Positions 1 through 7,827 of a stretch of 23,412 nucleotides of DNA are shown piece after piece. The DNA lies in contig CAMLGR010000071.1 of the NCBI GenBank assembly GCA_946479615.1, positions 1-23,412 of the forward strand, given 5' to 3'. The notes beneath the pieces are model-generated. The model was not told the origin of the DNA. It worked only from the letters and a program-made list of their open reading frames with translations, and ran no database searches. A program made the position numbers and the translations under genes. This DNA is from an uncultured Bacteroidota bacterium. Its GTDB lineage: Bacteria; Bacteroidota; Bacteroidia; Chitinophagales; Chitinophagaceae. Each line of letters starts with the position of its first letter. The first letter of the stretch is position 1.

Positions 1-952
1 GCGTACTTTTTATTCCAAAACCTACGTCGTCCTTCTTTTCAAGAACACCAGAATTCTGGACTGTCAACTCAAAATCGTTATTGGTAAATCTTGAAATGAT
101 CCGGATTGTTCCGCCGTTTATTCTTTTGCTGATGCCATGCTTAATGGCGTTTTCAACCAGCGTTTGCAACATCATCGGCGGAACCGGCAAATTCAGGGTT
201 TCAGGTGACACCTGGTACTCGATTTTTAGCCGGTCCTCGAACCGCATATTTTCCAGCGCCAGGTAGTTTTTTACAATATCCAGTTCTCTTTCCAGCGTAG
301 TCGATTCTGATTTCTCCGCCTGCATACTGCTGCGCAGGATAGTACTCAATTCCGTGATCGCATTCCTAGCGCGTTGCGGGTTTTCATCTACCAACGCACG
401 GATGCTATTAAGCGCATTGAAAATAAAATGAGGATTGATGTGCGCCTTGATGGTTTGCAGCTCCAGCTCCTTTACCATCGATTCCAGTTTGAGCGTATCG
501 AGTTGCTGTTTGCGGCTCTTGGAGACATAATGATAAATAAAATAGATCAGGTTCCAGATGATGATATTGACAAAGAATAAAAAGCCTCCATTCAGGATCA
601 GCAGTAACGGCTTGAACTGTTTTTCTTTGGGATGCAGAAGATCCAGCCGCTTGCAGATCTCCATATATCCGGTAGATGCCAGCAGGGAAAAACAAAGCGT
701 GAGTAAAAAGAAATACAGGATCTGTTTATCGATCGGCTTCTGCAGGGTGTTGAGCCGGATGATCACGTAACGCATCAGGTGAGTGAAGAAGATACCCAGG
801 AGCACAAAAACACCTATCCGCATAAAAAAGATGCGACGCTCATCATCTTCACTGATCTGGCCGAAGAGGTAAGCAAAGAAAATGTTGATGAGTGCAAAAA
901 TGCCCCATCCACCGAGCTGAAATAACCAATATCTTGATTTACCGGTTCGCAT
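1..952 (-). CDS. LytS/YehU-family sensor histidine kinase (partial, C-terminus off window)
   Basis: Membrane sensor kinase that would phosphorylate a LytTR-type response regulator, probably encoded just beyond the left edge. The reading frame is open for 317 residues from an ATG at 952 to the window edge. Hydrophobic segments lie near residues 10-31, 42-58, 78-92 and 115-141, which fits the usual four-helix membrane region. The H-box is HINPHFIFNALNS at 171-183, with H175 as the expected phospho-acceptor in the NPHF core. The N-box LVENAIKHGI is at 265-274. The G-box begins as GFGIKST at 311-317, where the window cuts the gene, so only the end of the ATPase domain is missing. In most relatives the H-box starts with Q rather than H171, a minor variation. 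A TAnnTTTG box lies only 7 bp upstream of the ATG, so the mRNA may be nearly leaderless. Family assignment is firm; the signal sensed is unknown. Confidence 0.9.
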   Translation of the reverse strand, partial: MRTGKSRYWLFQLGGWGIFALINIFFAYLFGQISEDDERRIFFMRIGVFVLLGIFFTHLMRYVIIRLNTLQKPIDKQILYFFLLTLCFSLLASTGYMEICKRLDLLHPKEKQFKPLLLILNGGFLFFVNIIIWNLIYFIYHYVSKSRKQQLDTLKLESMVKELELQTIKAHINPHFIFNALNSIRALVDENPQRARNAITELSTILRSSMQAEKSESTTLERELDIVKNYLALENMRFEDRLKIEYQVSPETLNLPVPPMMLQTLVENAIKHGISKRINGGTIRIISRFTNNDFELTVQNSGVLEKKDDVGFGIKST

Positions 953-958
953 AAACGA

Positions 959-966
959 CAAAGCTA
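959..966 (-). promoter_or_regulatory. Candidate -7 box for the histidine kinase gene
   Basis: Read on the minus strand this is TAGCTTTG, a perfect match to the Bacteroidota TAnnTTTG -7 element. A TTTC sits 17 nt further upstream and may be a weak -33 element. The predicted transcript start falls at or within a base or two of the ATG at 952. Confidence 0.6.
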
Positions 967-1237
967 AGATTCCTCTTACACACGAAATTTGTAAAGTATA
1001 CCAGTGGAAGATTCCCGCTACAAATGGGATTGATCCTGCTCAAATAACTAGCTCGTGACTGAAAATATAGTATTTAATCAGTTATGAATCAAACAAATAC
1101 AAATAAAATTGCGGGAGCGGATATTGTTTTCGGGGAAGAAGGTTCAGCAGCAGTAATTTGTTAAAAAAACTCTATAAAAATACAGGTTTCATTGGTGTTT
1201 TCGTTCTTCCGGGGGTCATTCTTCATGACAGGAGTAG

Positions 1238-1336
1238 TAGAACACGGATAGAAGTGGATGGACGGATGTAATAATGGATATTGGGGAGGAAGAAAATCTA
1301 TTTTATATCCGTCCATCCACTTCTATCCGTGTTCTA
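1238..1336. repeat. Long inverted repeat, perfect 30-bp arms
   Basis: Left arm 1238-1267 and right arm 1307-1336 are exact reverse complements (left arm begins TAGAACACGGATAGAAG). With one mismatch the pairing continues inward to 1271/1303. The outer flank also shows 6 of 9 matches, including CAGG/CCTG. The loop is about 39 nt. It lies between divergent genes, so it is not a simple terminator. The arms are built of short similar words (GGATAG, GGATGG, GGATG). Confidence 0.9.
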
Positions 1337-1413
1337 TTCTTCCTGTTCAGGAACGACACATCCTTGTTGTATCTGGCTTAAAAATCATTATATAAAGCCC
1401 TCGTATAAAATAT

Positions 1414-1421
1414 TACTTTTG
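1414..1421 (+). promoter_or_regulatory. Candidate -7 box for dxs
   Basis: TACTTTTG matches TAnnTTTG exactly and predicts a leader of roughly 12 nt before the ATG at 1441. No convincing -33 TTTG is visible at the usual spacing. The same 8-mer occurs upstream of the ATPase gene at 6120-6127. Confidence 0.55.
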
Positions 1422-1440
1422 CAGAGATAAATCGCCTTAC

Positions 1441-3375
1441 ATGGAAATCATCCCCGGACCACTGTTAAAAACTATTGATTCGCCCGACGACCTTAAAAAA
1501 TTGCCCCGTGAAAAATTGCACCAGGTGTGCGATGAATTGCGCCAATATATTATCGACGTAGTCAGCGTACACGGGGGTCACTTCGGCGCCAGCCTGGGTG
1601 TGGTGGAATTAACAACTGCTCTTCATTACGTTTATAATACTCCTTACGATCAACTGGTATGGGATGTGGGTCACCAGGCCTATGGTCATAAAATACTAAC
1701 AGGCCGCCGCGATAATTTTGCCAGCAACCGTAAGTACCAGGGATTAAGTGGTTTCCCAAAAAGAAGCGAAAGCGAGTACGATACATTTGGTGTAGGTCAT
1801 TCTTCCACTTCCATTTCTGCTGCATTGGGAATGGCAATGGCAGCCAAATACAAAGGCGAAACAGACCGCAAATGTGTAGCCATTATCGGCGATGGCGCCA
1901 TGACAGCCGGTTTAGCATTTGAAGGAATGAATCATGCCGGCGTGGCCGATACCGATATGCTGATCATTCTGAATGATAACAATATGGGTATCGATCCCAA
2001 TGTCGGGGCATTGAAAGAGTACCTGACCGATATTACTATTTCTCCTACGTATAATAAAGTAAAGGATGATGTATGGAAACTGCTGGGCAAATTACCGGTC
2101 GGTAAAAATTTCAGCCGTGCCATGGGTCATAAACTGGCAGAAGGATTGAAAGGAATGGTGAGCAGCAGTGCCAATTTATTCGAAGCATTAAAACTCCGTT
2201 ACTTCGGTCCTATCGATGGACATAATGTAGCCAAACTGGTGGATACACTCACCGACCTGCGCGAAATACCCGGTCCCAAGTTATTACATATCGTTACCGT
2301 AAAAGGAAAGGGATATGCGCTGGCGGAAAAAGATCAAACCAAATGGCATGCCCCCGGTTTGTTTGATAAAGTAACCGGCGAGATCTATAAAAAGAAATTT
2401 GATACTCCGCAGCCGCCAAAATACCAGGATGTATTTGGTCATACGATGATCGAACTGGCGGAACAAAATGACAAGATAGTAGGTATTACGCCGGCTATGC
2501 CTTCGGGTTCTTCTTTAAAGTTCATGATGGAGAAAATGCCTGACCGTGCTTTTGATGTTGGCATTTGCGAACAGCATGCCGTAACATTAAGCGCCGGTAT
2601 GGCTACGCAGGGCATGAAAGTATTCTGCAATATTTATTCTTCCTTCATGCAAAGGGCCTACGACCAGGTAGTGCATGATGTGGCGATACAAAAATTACCG
2701 GTGGTGTTCTGTCTCGACAGGGCCGGGCTGGTAGGTGATGATGGTCCTACCCACCATGGCGCATACGATATCGCCTATATGCGTTGTGTTCCCAATATGA
2801 TAGTCAGCGCACCGATGAATGAAAGTGAATTACGCAACCTGATGTATACTTCACAACTGGAATCCACTACACTTCCTTTTGTGATCCGCTATCCAAGAGG
2901 AGAAGGTGTGATGCCCGAATGGAGAAAGGAAATGAAAGAGATACCGATCGGTACCGGCCGCAGGTTGAAAGACGGGCAGGATATCGCTATCCTTTCTTTT
3001 GGTCATCCCGGCAATTTTGCCGCAGCAGCGATCCGCGATCTGAAAAATGATGGATTGAACCCTGCCCATTACGATATGCGTTTTGCAAAACCACTGGATG
3101 AAGAACTCCTGCATGAAGCATTGAAAAAATATCCAAAGATCATTACGGTAGAAGACGGATGTATCGAAGGCGGGTTTGGAAGTGCTGTGCTTGAATTTAT
3201 GTCACAGCATGGATATAAAAATGATATTACCATTTTAGGAATCCCCGATAAGATCGTTGAACATGGCACTCCCAAAGAATTGCAACACGAGTGTGGCTAC
3301 GATGCACCCGCTATCGTAAATGCGATCCGTGAAATGATGGGAGATAAAGTAAGTGTCACCTCCCTTTTAGGATAA
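1441..3375 (+). CDS. dxs: 1-deoxy-D-xylulose-5-phosphate synthase
   Basis: Condenses pyruvate with glyceraldehyde 3-phosphate to form DXP, the first step of the MEP isoprenoid pathway; cytosolic, thiamine diphosphate (TPP) dependent. Its 644 residues are normal length. The TPP/Mg motif GDG at 150-152 pairs with NDN at 178-180. VGHQAYGHKILTGR lies at 76-89, YFGPIDGH at 254-261 and VKGKGYA at 287-293. The pyrimidine-binding domain carries DVGICEQHA with the catalytic glutamate at E377, followed by DRAGLVGDDGPTHHGAYD at 426-443. The segment after NDN reads NMGIDPNVGAL, where a serine is commoner than the glycine at 183. The ATG at 1441 is preceded by a TAnnTTTG box rather than a Shine-Dalgarno. 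The stop codon lies 5 bp from the stop of the convergent caspase gene, so the two transcripts must overlap at their 3' ends. Confidence 0.97.
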   Translation: MEIIPGPLLKTIDSPDDLKKLPREKLHQVCDELRQYIIDVVSVHGGHFGASLGVVELTTALHYVYNTPYDQLVWDVGHQAYGHKILTGRRDNFASNRKYQGLSGFPKRSESEYDTFGVGHSSTSISAALGMAMAAKYKGETDRKCVAIIGDGAMTAGLAFEGMNHAGVADTDMLIILNDNNMGIDPNVGALKEYLTDITISPTYNKVKDDVWKLLGKLPVGKNFSRAMGHKLAEGLKGMVSSSANLFEALKLRYFGPIDGHNVAKLVDTLTDLREIPGPKLLHIVTVKGKGYALAEKDQTKWHAPGLFDKVTGEIYKKKFDTPQPPKYQDVFGHTMIELAEQNDKIVGITPAMPSGSSLKFMMEKMPDRAFDVGICEQHAVTLSAGMATQGMKVFCNIYSSFMQRAYDQVVHDVAIQKLPVVFCLDRAGLVGDDGPTHHGAYDIAYMRCVPNMIVSAPMNESELRNLMYTSQLESTTLPFVIRYPRGEGVMPEWRKEMKEIPIGTGRRLKDGQDIAILSFGHPGNFAAAAIRDLKNDGLNPAHYDMRFAKPLDEELLHEALKKYPKIITVEDGCIEGGFGSAVLEFMSQHGYKNDITILGIPDKIVEHGTPKELQHECGYDAPAIVNAIREMMGDKVSVTSLLG

Positions 3376-3380
3376 GATCG

Positions 3381-5939
3381 TTACTGGATCAGGGTGCTGT
3401 CATCGAGATATACCTGAGCCATTCCATTTCCCAGATCCGCTGCTTTTTTGTAATATGCTTTTGCCTTTGTATGATCGGCTTTGATCAGCTCGCTGCAACC
3501 GGCCCCGGCTTTATAATAAAATGTTCCCAGTTCGAGGTAGAGGTTACTTCTTTCATATAAATCATGAATAGCCGTGATCTTGCTCTCTGCAGCATTGAAT
3601 AACGCAAGCGCTTTCAGGCAATCTGTTTCTATCGTATACCCCGTATAAAAACCACCGGAAAGACCGGCATACATCTTTGCCGCCTGGGTTAATTCATTAG
3701 GATCTGCATTTTTGATAAATGCCTGTACCCACTTATTTCCTTCTTCGCTGTTCTTACCTGTTCCGTTACCATGCAGAAGCATGTCGCCCAGGTAAAGTTG
3801 AGCAATAACGTAGCCACGTTCCGCAGCTTCTTTAATATAAGGATAGGCAGTAGCAGGGTCCTGTCTTGCATCGAGGTAAAAAAAACCTAGCCGGTCGCCA
3901 CAAACGGTTGAACCTTTTTTATATCCTGTCAGGTACCATCGTTCTGCCTCTTCCAGCAATTCAGATGAATTTCCCATATAACTTATCCTGTAAAAAAGAG
4001 CTTTTTGTTCAGTTATTTTTCCCAGCAGGAAGTAGGCGGTGGTATCAGCTTTAAATAAGGAATCAGCTTTTCTTAAAATATCATATGGCGAACGCATTTT
4101 TGTAGTGTCCCTGATCTCATAATTATCATAGACAGCAGCCAGCGAACTATAAGCGGCAGGAAGGTTGGAAACAGCGATCGCTTTATCATAATAATAAACG
4201 GCGCTATCGGGTTTTTTATCTTCGCGGTAAAAATTACCAATGATATAATACGCCGAATCTTTTTCTTTCGCTTCCCTCAACAATTGCAATGCTTTACCAG
4301 GATCAGTGTTCAGCATCGATCGCAGTTTCATGAAATCCGTCTTATCATGACCTCCCAGTAATTTCAGTAATAATAACCCGATACCGATGACAGCAGCCGC
4401 GACGATAATAGCCAATACTTTTTTAGGCAGTTCCCGTTTTCCATGATCGTCTTTTTGGGTCTCTTTCTTTTTAACCGGGTCATCAATAACAGAAGAAGGA
4501 ACAGGAGCAGGTTTTTCTTTTTCGTGTTTAATTGTTCCGCCAGTTTTAGCAGCTACTAAATTCTCCTTGCAGGTTTTAATCTTTTCAGCCGTTACGGGAT
4601 CAGGCTTGATATCATACGCCTGCTGGTAATGATCGAGCGCTTTCTGGTAATGATGCTGCTGGTAAAAAAACTCATCGCCCTGTTTCACGAACTGTGCGAA
4701 TAACAGATCGTTGTTACATTGCTCCGCCAGTTGTTTCACTTCCTGGTTATCCGGTTGCCGTTTTAATATATTCCTGAATTCTTTTGCCGCTTCCGATAGA
4801 TTGCCTGCCTGGTATAATTGTTTGGCGTACCGGATGTTTTTTTCAAAGGAAAAGGAAGGATTCCTGGCTATAAAGAAATCTTCCGGTGAAATATTCAGTT
4901 TGTCCTTGTAGCGTGGTTGCTGCTTTTGATCAAGATGGGTCCTGGCATTTTCATACAGATCGTTCAGCGCCAGCATTTCTCTTGAATTATCGATACCTTT
5001 TTGCAGGGTATCGAGTAAAGAAGCGGTAAAAAAAGTATTCCGCTTATTTTTATCATAATACGATACCTCATCACTTTCCGAGGAAGCCAGTATGTAAGTA
5101 CCTGTGACATTGATATCGAGTATAGCGTCATCTGCTCCCTGGGTGGCGATACCGCTGTGGCAGGCATCCAGGATCACTATTTTTTGTTGGGCAGGAGAAG
5201 ATTTTAAAACAACGTTTTTGATAAAGTCATAATCGATCCCGCCGGATATGTAATCATCGATCTTCCGGGTATTACGGGCGATCAGGTATAATTTATTGAT
5301 ATCGGTCCGGTAGCCATGTCCGGAGAAATAAACCAGTAATGTTTCCGTACCAGATTGCCGGCTCGCCCTGATCAATAGCTCTTCGATCTCCGTGTTGCTT
5401 TTATTAAGCACCACGGTTATGTTTTCGGGAGACAACCCGATATTTCTTTTATCTACCAGCAAGCGGAAGAGGTCTTCGATATTATTTTTTACCGGTGGTA
5501 TCGGGTGAAAATCATTTTCAAATTCACCGGAACCGATCAGTATCGCCCGGGTGCGTTGTGTATCAATCGAGTAAGAAATATTTTCATATCGTTTGGAAAC
5601 GCCTTCACTGTCTTCCGATACCGTTACTTTACCCGAATTATCTCCCAGGGTGGCCAGCACTTCTGCTTTTTTTCCATGAGGGAGTTTGATGGTTTTGATA
5701 AAATCACGGATCAGGGGCAAGAGAATATGGACGCATTGCTCGATGCTGACACCTATTCCTGCATGGATAACGCCATTCAGTATTGTTTCTGAAGAAAACA
5801 GGCTCATCTGCCCTTCGATAGCGGGTTGCTCCCTGATGGATATCTGCAGGTTGTCGACCCGTTCTGCCAGGTAATTCCGGAGCTCAAAAATATGATCCTT
5901 TGCTTCGGGAGAGAATATTTCAATTTCTACATTGATCAT
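3381..5939 (-). CDS. Membrane-anchored caspase-like (C14) protein with TPR/Sel1-like repeats
   Basis: An 852-residue modular protein. Residues 1-112 form an N-terminal alpha/beta module (LRNYLAERVDNLQISI, then a helical stretch, then AEVLATLGD with GKVTV). Its layout resembles the EACC1 constant component of Actinobacterial caspase/trypsin conflict systems; that match is from memory. Residues 128-355 are a caspase-fold peptidase. The dyad is visible as H208 in YFSGHGY and C260 in VILDACHSG, and VKNNIEDLFRLL at 150-161 resembles the EACC1-associated caspase subtype. Two TPR-like units follow at 365-460, then a charged linker, one membrane helix at 507-526, and Sel1/TPR-like helical repeats at 555-845. 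Topology is not certain, but peptidase and C-terminal repeats should lie on opposite sides of the membrane. A near -7 box (TAACTTTT, minus, 5972-5979) precedes the ATG. The likely role is a regulated protease in stress or defence; substrate unknown. Confidence 0.85.
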   Translation of the reverse strand: MINVEIEIFSPEAKDHIFELRNYLAERVDNLQISIREQPAIEGQMSLFSSETILNGVIHAGIGVSIEQCVHILLPLIRDFIKTIKLPHGKKAEVLATLGDNSGKVTVSEDSEGVSKRYENISYSIDTQRTRAILIGSGEFENDFHPIPPVKNNIEDLFRLLVDKRNIGLSPENITVVLNKSNTEIEELLIRASRQSGTETLLVYFSGHGYRTDINKLYLIARNTRKIDDYISGGIDYDFIKNVVLKSSPAQQKIVILDACHSGIATQGADDAILDINVTGTYILASSESDEVSYYDKNKRNTFFTASLLDTLQKGIDNSREMLALNDLYENARTHLDQKQQPRYKDKLNISPEDFFIARNPSFSFEKNIRYAKQLYQAGNLSEAAKEFRNILKRQPDNQEVKQLAEQCNNDLLFAQFVKQGDEFFYQQHHYQKALDHYQQAYDIKPDPVTAEKIKTCKENLVAAKTGGTIKHEKEKPAPVPSSVIDDPVKKKETQKDDHGKRELPKKVLAIIVAAAVIGIGLLLLKLLGGHDKTDFMKLRSMLNTDPGKALQLLREAKEKDSAYYIIGNFYREDKKPDSAVYYYDKAIAVSNLPAAYSSLAAVYDNYEIRDTTKMRSPYDILRKADSLFKADTTAYFLLGKITEQKALFYRISYMGNSSELLEEAERWYLTGYKKGSTVCGDRLGFFYLDARQDPATAYPYIKEAAERGYVIAQLYLGDMLLHGNGTGKNSEEGNKWVQAFIKNADPNELTQAAKMYAGLSGGFYTGYTIETDCLKALALFNAAESKITAIHDLYERSNLYLELGTFYYKAGAGCSELIKADHTKAKAYYKKAADLGNGMAQVYLDDSTLIQ

Positions 5940-6119
5940 GTACCGTGGTGGTTGCAGGCCGGAAGTTAGGAAAAAGTTATGGCCTTAATTTATCCCATTT
6001 AAACATCCTAAAAAGGCTATGAGAAGATAAATTTTGAGGTTAAAAAAAGTTTTAAGTAATTGATTATAAATAAATTATAATGATTCTTGAAATAGAATCA
6101 CAGGTCTGACGTTATTTAG

Positions 6120-6127
6120 TACTTTTG
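6120..6127 (+). promoter_or_regulatory. Candidate -7 box for the AAA_14 ATPase gene
   Basis: TACTTTTG is a perfect TAnnTTTG. It overlaps an in-frame TTG at 6125 that would otherwise look like an upstream start. A start inside the -7 box cannot be transcribed, so the box supports the ATG at 6143, with a leader of about 9 nt. Confidence 0.6.
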
Positions 6128-6142
6128 AGAAACAATTATCTT

Positions 6143-7606
6143 ATGCGGATACAATTTTCAAAAGAGCAAATCTTCGAGAGAATGAGATTTGAAAATCCCT
6201 GGTGGGAAAATACTAAGATCGAAGAGCATTATTTTGCCATGAAAAGGAGAGAATATTACAAACTACTTTTCCCTCTGATTAATGAAACTGAAATAAAAAG
6301 GGCTGTTGTATTGATGGGGCCGCGAAGAGTTGGTAAAACAGTACTGCTATTCCATACTATTCAAGGCTTACTCGATAAAGGGATTTCACCTGCTAGAATT
6401 TGTTATTTATCTGTTGAGACACCTATCTACAATGGCATATCATTAGATGAATTATTACATTATTATTTTGAGGTATCAGGCGAGAAAACCGGTTCAGATG
6501 TGTATATATTTTTTGATGAAATACAATACCTTAAGGGATGGGAAATCCATTTAAAAAGTCTTGTTGATTCATATCACAAGATAAAATTCGTTGTTTCAGG
6601 TTCAGCTGCAGCAGCGTTAAAACTAAAAAGTCGCGAATCGGGGGCAGGTCGTTTTACAGAATTTATACTGCCTCCTTTAACCTTTCACGAATATCTATCC
6701 TTGACAAACAAGGATACCATCATTGAAGAAATAGACGAAAATGCTAAACCAGGGAAGGGCTATCAAGAACATTACAAGTTTTTAACAAAAGATATTAAAA
6801 AACTTAATGAGCATTTTATTGACTATATAAATTTTGGCGGATACCCCGAAGTTTCACTTTCAAAAGCTATACAAGCAGATCCAAGTAGATATATTAGAAA
6901 TGATATTATTGATAAGGTTCTCCTGAGAGATTTACCACTTTTATATGGAATAGAAGATATACAAGAGTTGAATTCTCTATTTACATACATTGCTTATAAT
7001 ACAGGAAATGAAATGTCGTTAGATTCAATTTCAAGTTCATCCGGTGTATCAAAAAATACAATAAAGAAATATATCAGTTATCTGGAAGCAGCTTTTTTAA
7101 TAACAATTATTCACCGAATTGACAATTCAGGTAAAAAGTTCAAACGTGCAAATTTTTTTAAAATTTATCTGACAAATCCTTCTTTAAGATGTGCATTGTT
7201 TTCTCCAATAAAAGAGGATGATCCGTTTATGGGTAACCTGGTAGAAACGGCTATTTTTTCGCAATGGCAGCATACAGATGATCAACTCTACTACGCAAGA
7301 TGGCACAACGGAGAAGTAGATATTGTGTATCTGAATCCTAAACAAAAGCCATCATGGGTAGTTGAAATAAAATGGAGTAATAAATCAGTCAATGATATAA
7401 AAGAATTAAAGAATTTGAGAACATTCTGTCCTCTTCATGCAATTAATTCAGCAATGATTACTACTTATGACGTTACATCTGATAAAATTATTGAAGGGAT
7501 TTATTTTGAATATAAGCCGTCAAGCCTGTATTGTTATGAAGTGGGCCGAAATCTTATTAGAAATAAAGGTCAAATGGTAGATTTCTTAAGACCTGAACCC
7601 CAATAA
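6143..7606 (+). CDS. AAA_14/DUF4143-type ATPase with PD-(D/E)XK-like C-terminal domain
   Basis: A 487-residue ATP-binding protein of the large, poorly characterised archaeo-bacterial AAA_14 plus DUF4143 family. The Walker A motif GPRRVGKT is at 59-66 and Walker B VYIFFDEIQYL at 120-130. VVSGSAA at 150-156 is sensor-like, and GRFTEFILPPLTFHEYL (169-185) is the family signature. A winged-helix-like segment at 290-320 (SLDSISSSSGVSKNTIKKY) is followed by a C-terminal domain with GEVDIVYL (D393) and VVEIKW (E408, K410). That is the D...ExK arrangement of PD-(D/E)XK nuclease-fold domains. The gene is visibly richer in A and T than its neighbours, with many AAA, ATA and TTA codons, suggesting acquisition by transfer. 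It is divergent from the caspase gene across 203 bp. Start chosen at ATG 6143 because the upstream TTG lies in the promoter box. Its biological function is unknown. Confidence 0.85.
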   Translation: MRIQFSKEQIFERMRFENPWWENTKIEEHYFAMKRREYYKLLFPLINETEIKRAVVLMGPRRVGKTVLLFHTIQGLLDKGISPARICYLSVETPIYNGISLDELLHYYFEVSGEKTGSDVYIFFDEIQYLKGWEIHLKSLVDSYHKIKFVVSGSAAAALKLKSRESGAGRFTEFILPPLTFHEYLSLTNKDTIIEEIDENAKPGKGYQEHYKFLTKDIKKLNEHFIDYINFGGYPEVSLSKAIQADPSRYIRNDIIDKVLLRDLPLLYGIEDIQELNSLFTYIAYNTGNEMSLDSISSSSGVSKNTIKKYISYLEAAFLITIIHRIDNSGKKFKRANFFKIYLTNPSLRCALFSPIKEDDPFMGNLVETAIFSQWQHTDDQLYYARWHNGEVDIVYLNPKQKPSWVVEIKWSNKSVNDIKELKNLRTFCPLHAINSAMITTYDVTSDKIIEGIYFEYKPSSLYCYEVGRNLIRNKGQMVDFLRPEPQ

Positions 7607-7827
7607 TTGTAATTATTATCTGCTGGAAATGTAATGCATATGCGTTTGTCATATAATTTGACCCTTTCTATGTCTTCTATTTTCAGGACTTATATGTCAT
7701 AGTTGTTCTGCAATTGAAACAGACTTTGTTTAATAATCCTCTTTCAGAAATATTTAACTCCTATAAAAAAATCCCCTGTATGGATTTCCGTTGACATAGC
7801 ATCTCTACTACAAGCTAAACCAACGTT

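Larger units (their letters stand above)
953..1440. other. 488-bp divergent intergenic region without a gene
   Basis: Between the histidine kinase (leftward) and dxs (rightward). Apart from the two -7 boxes at its ends and the inverted repeat at 1238-1336, the first 250 bp are AT-rich and show no convincing open reading frame, tRNA fold or riboswitch core. A small hairpin, GTCAT-TCTTC-ATGAC, lies at 1216-1230. Confidence 0.6.

Noticed and set aside
408..695. 95-codon minus-strand frame in the first kilobase
   Set aside because: It is an out-of-frame shadow of the histidine kinase, whose own frame runs uninterrupted from 952 to the edge with H-box and N-box.
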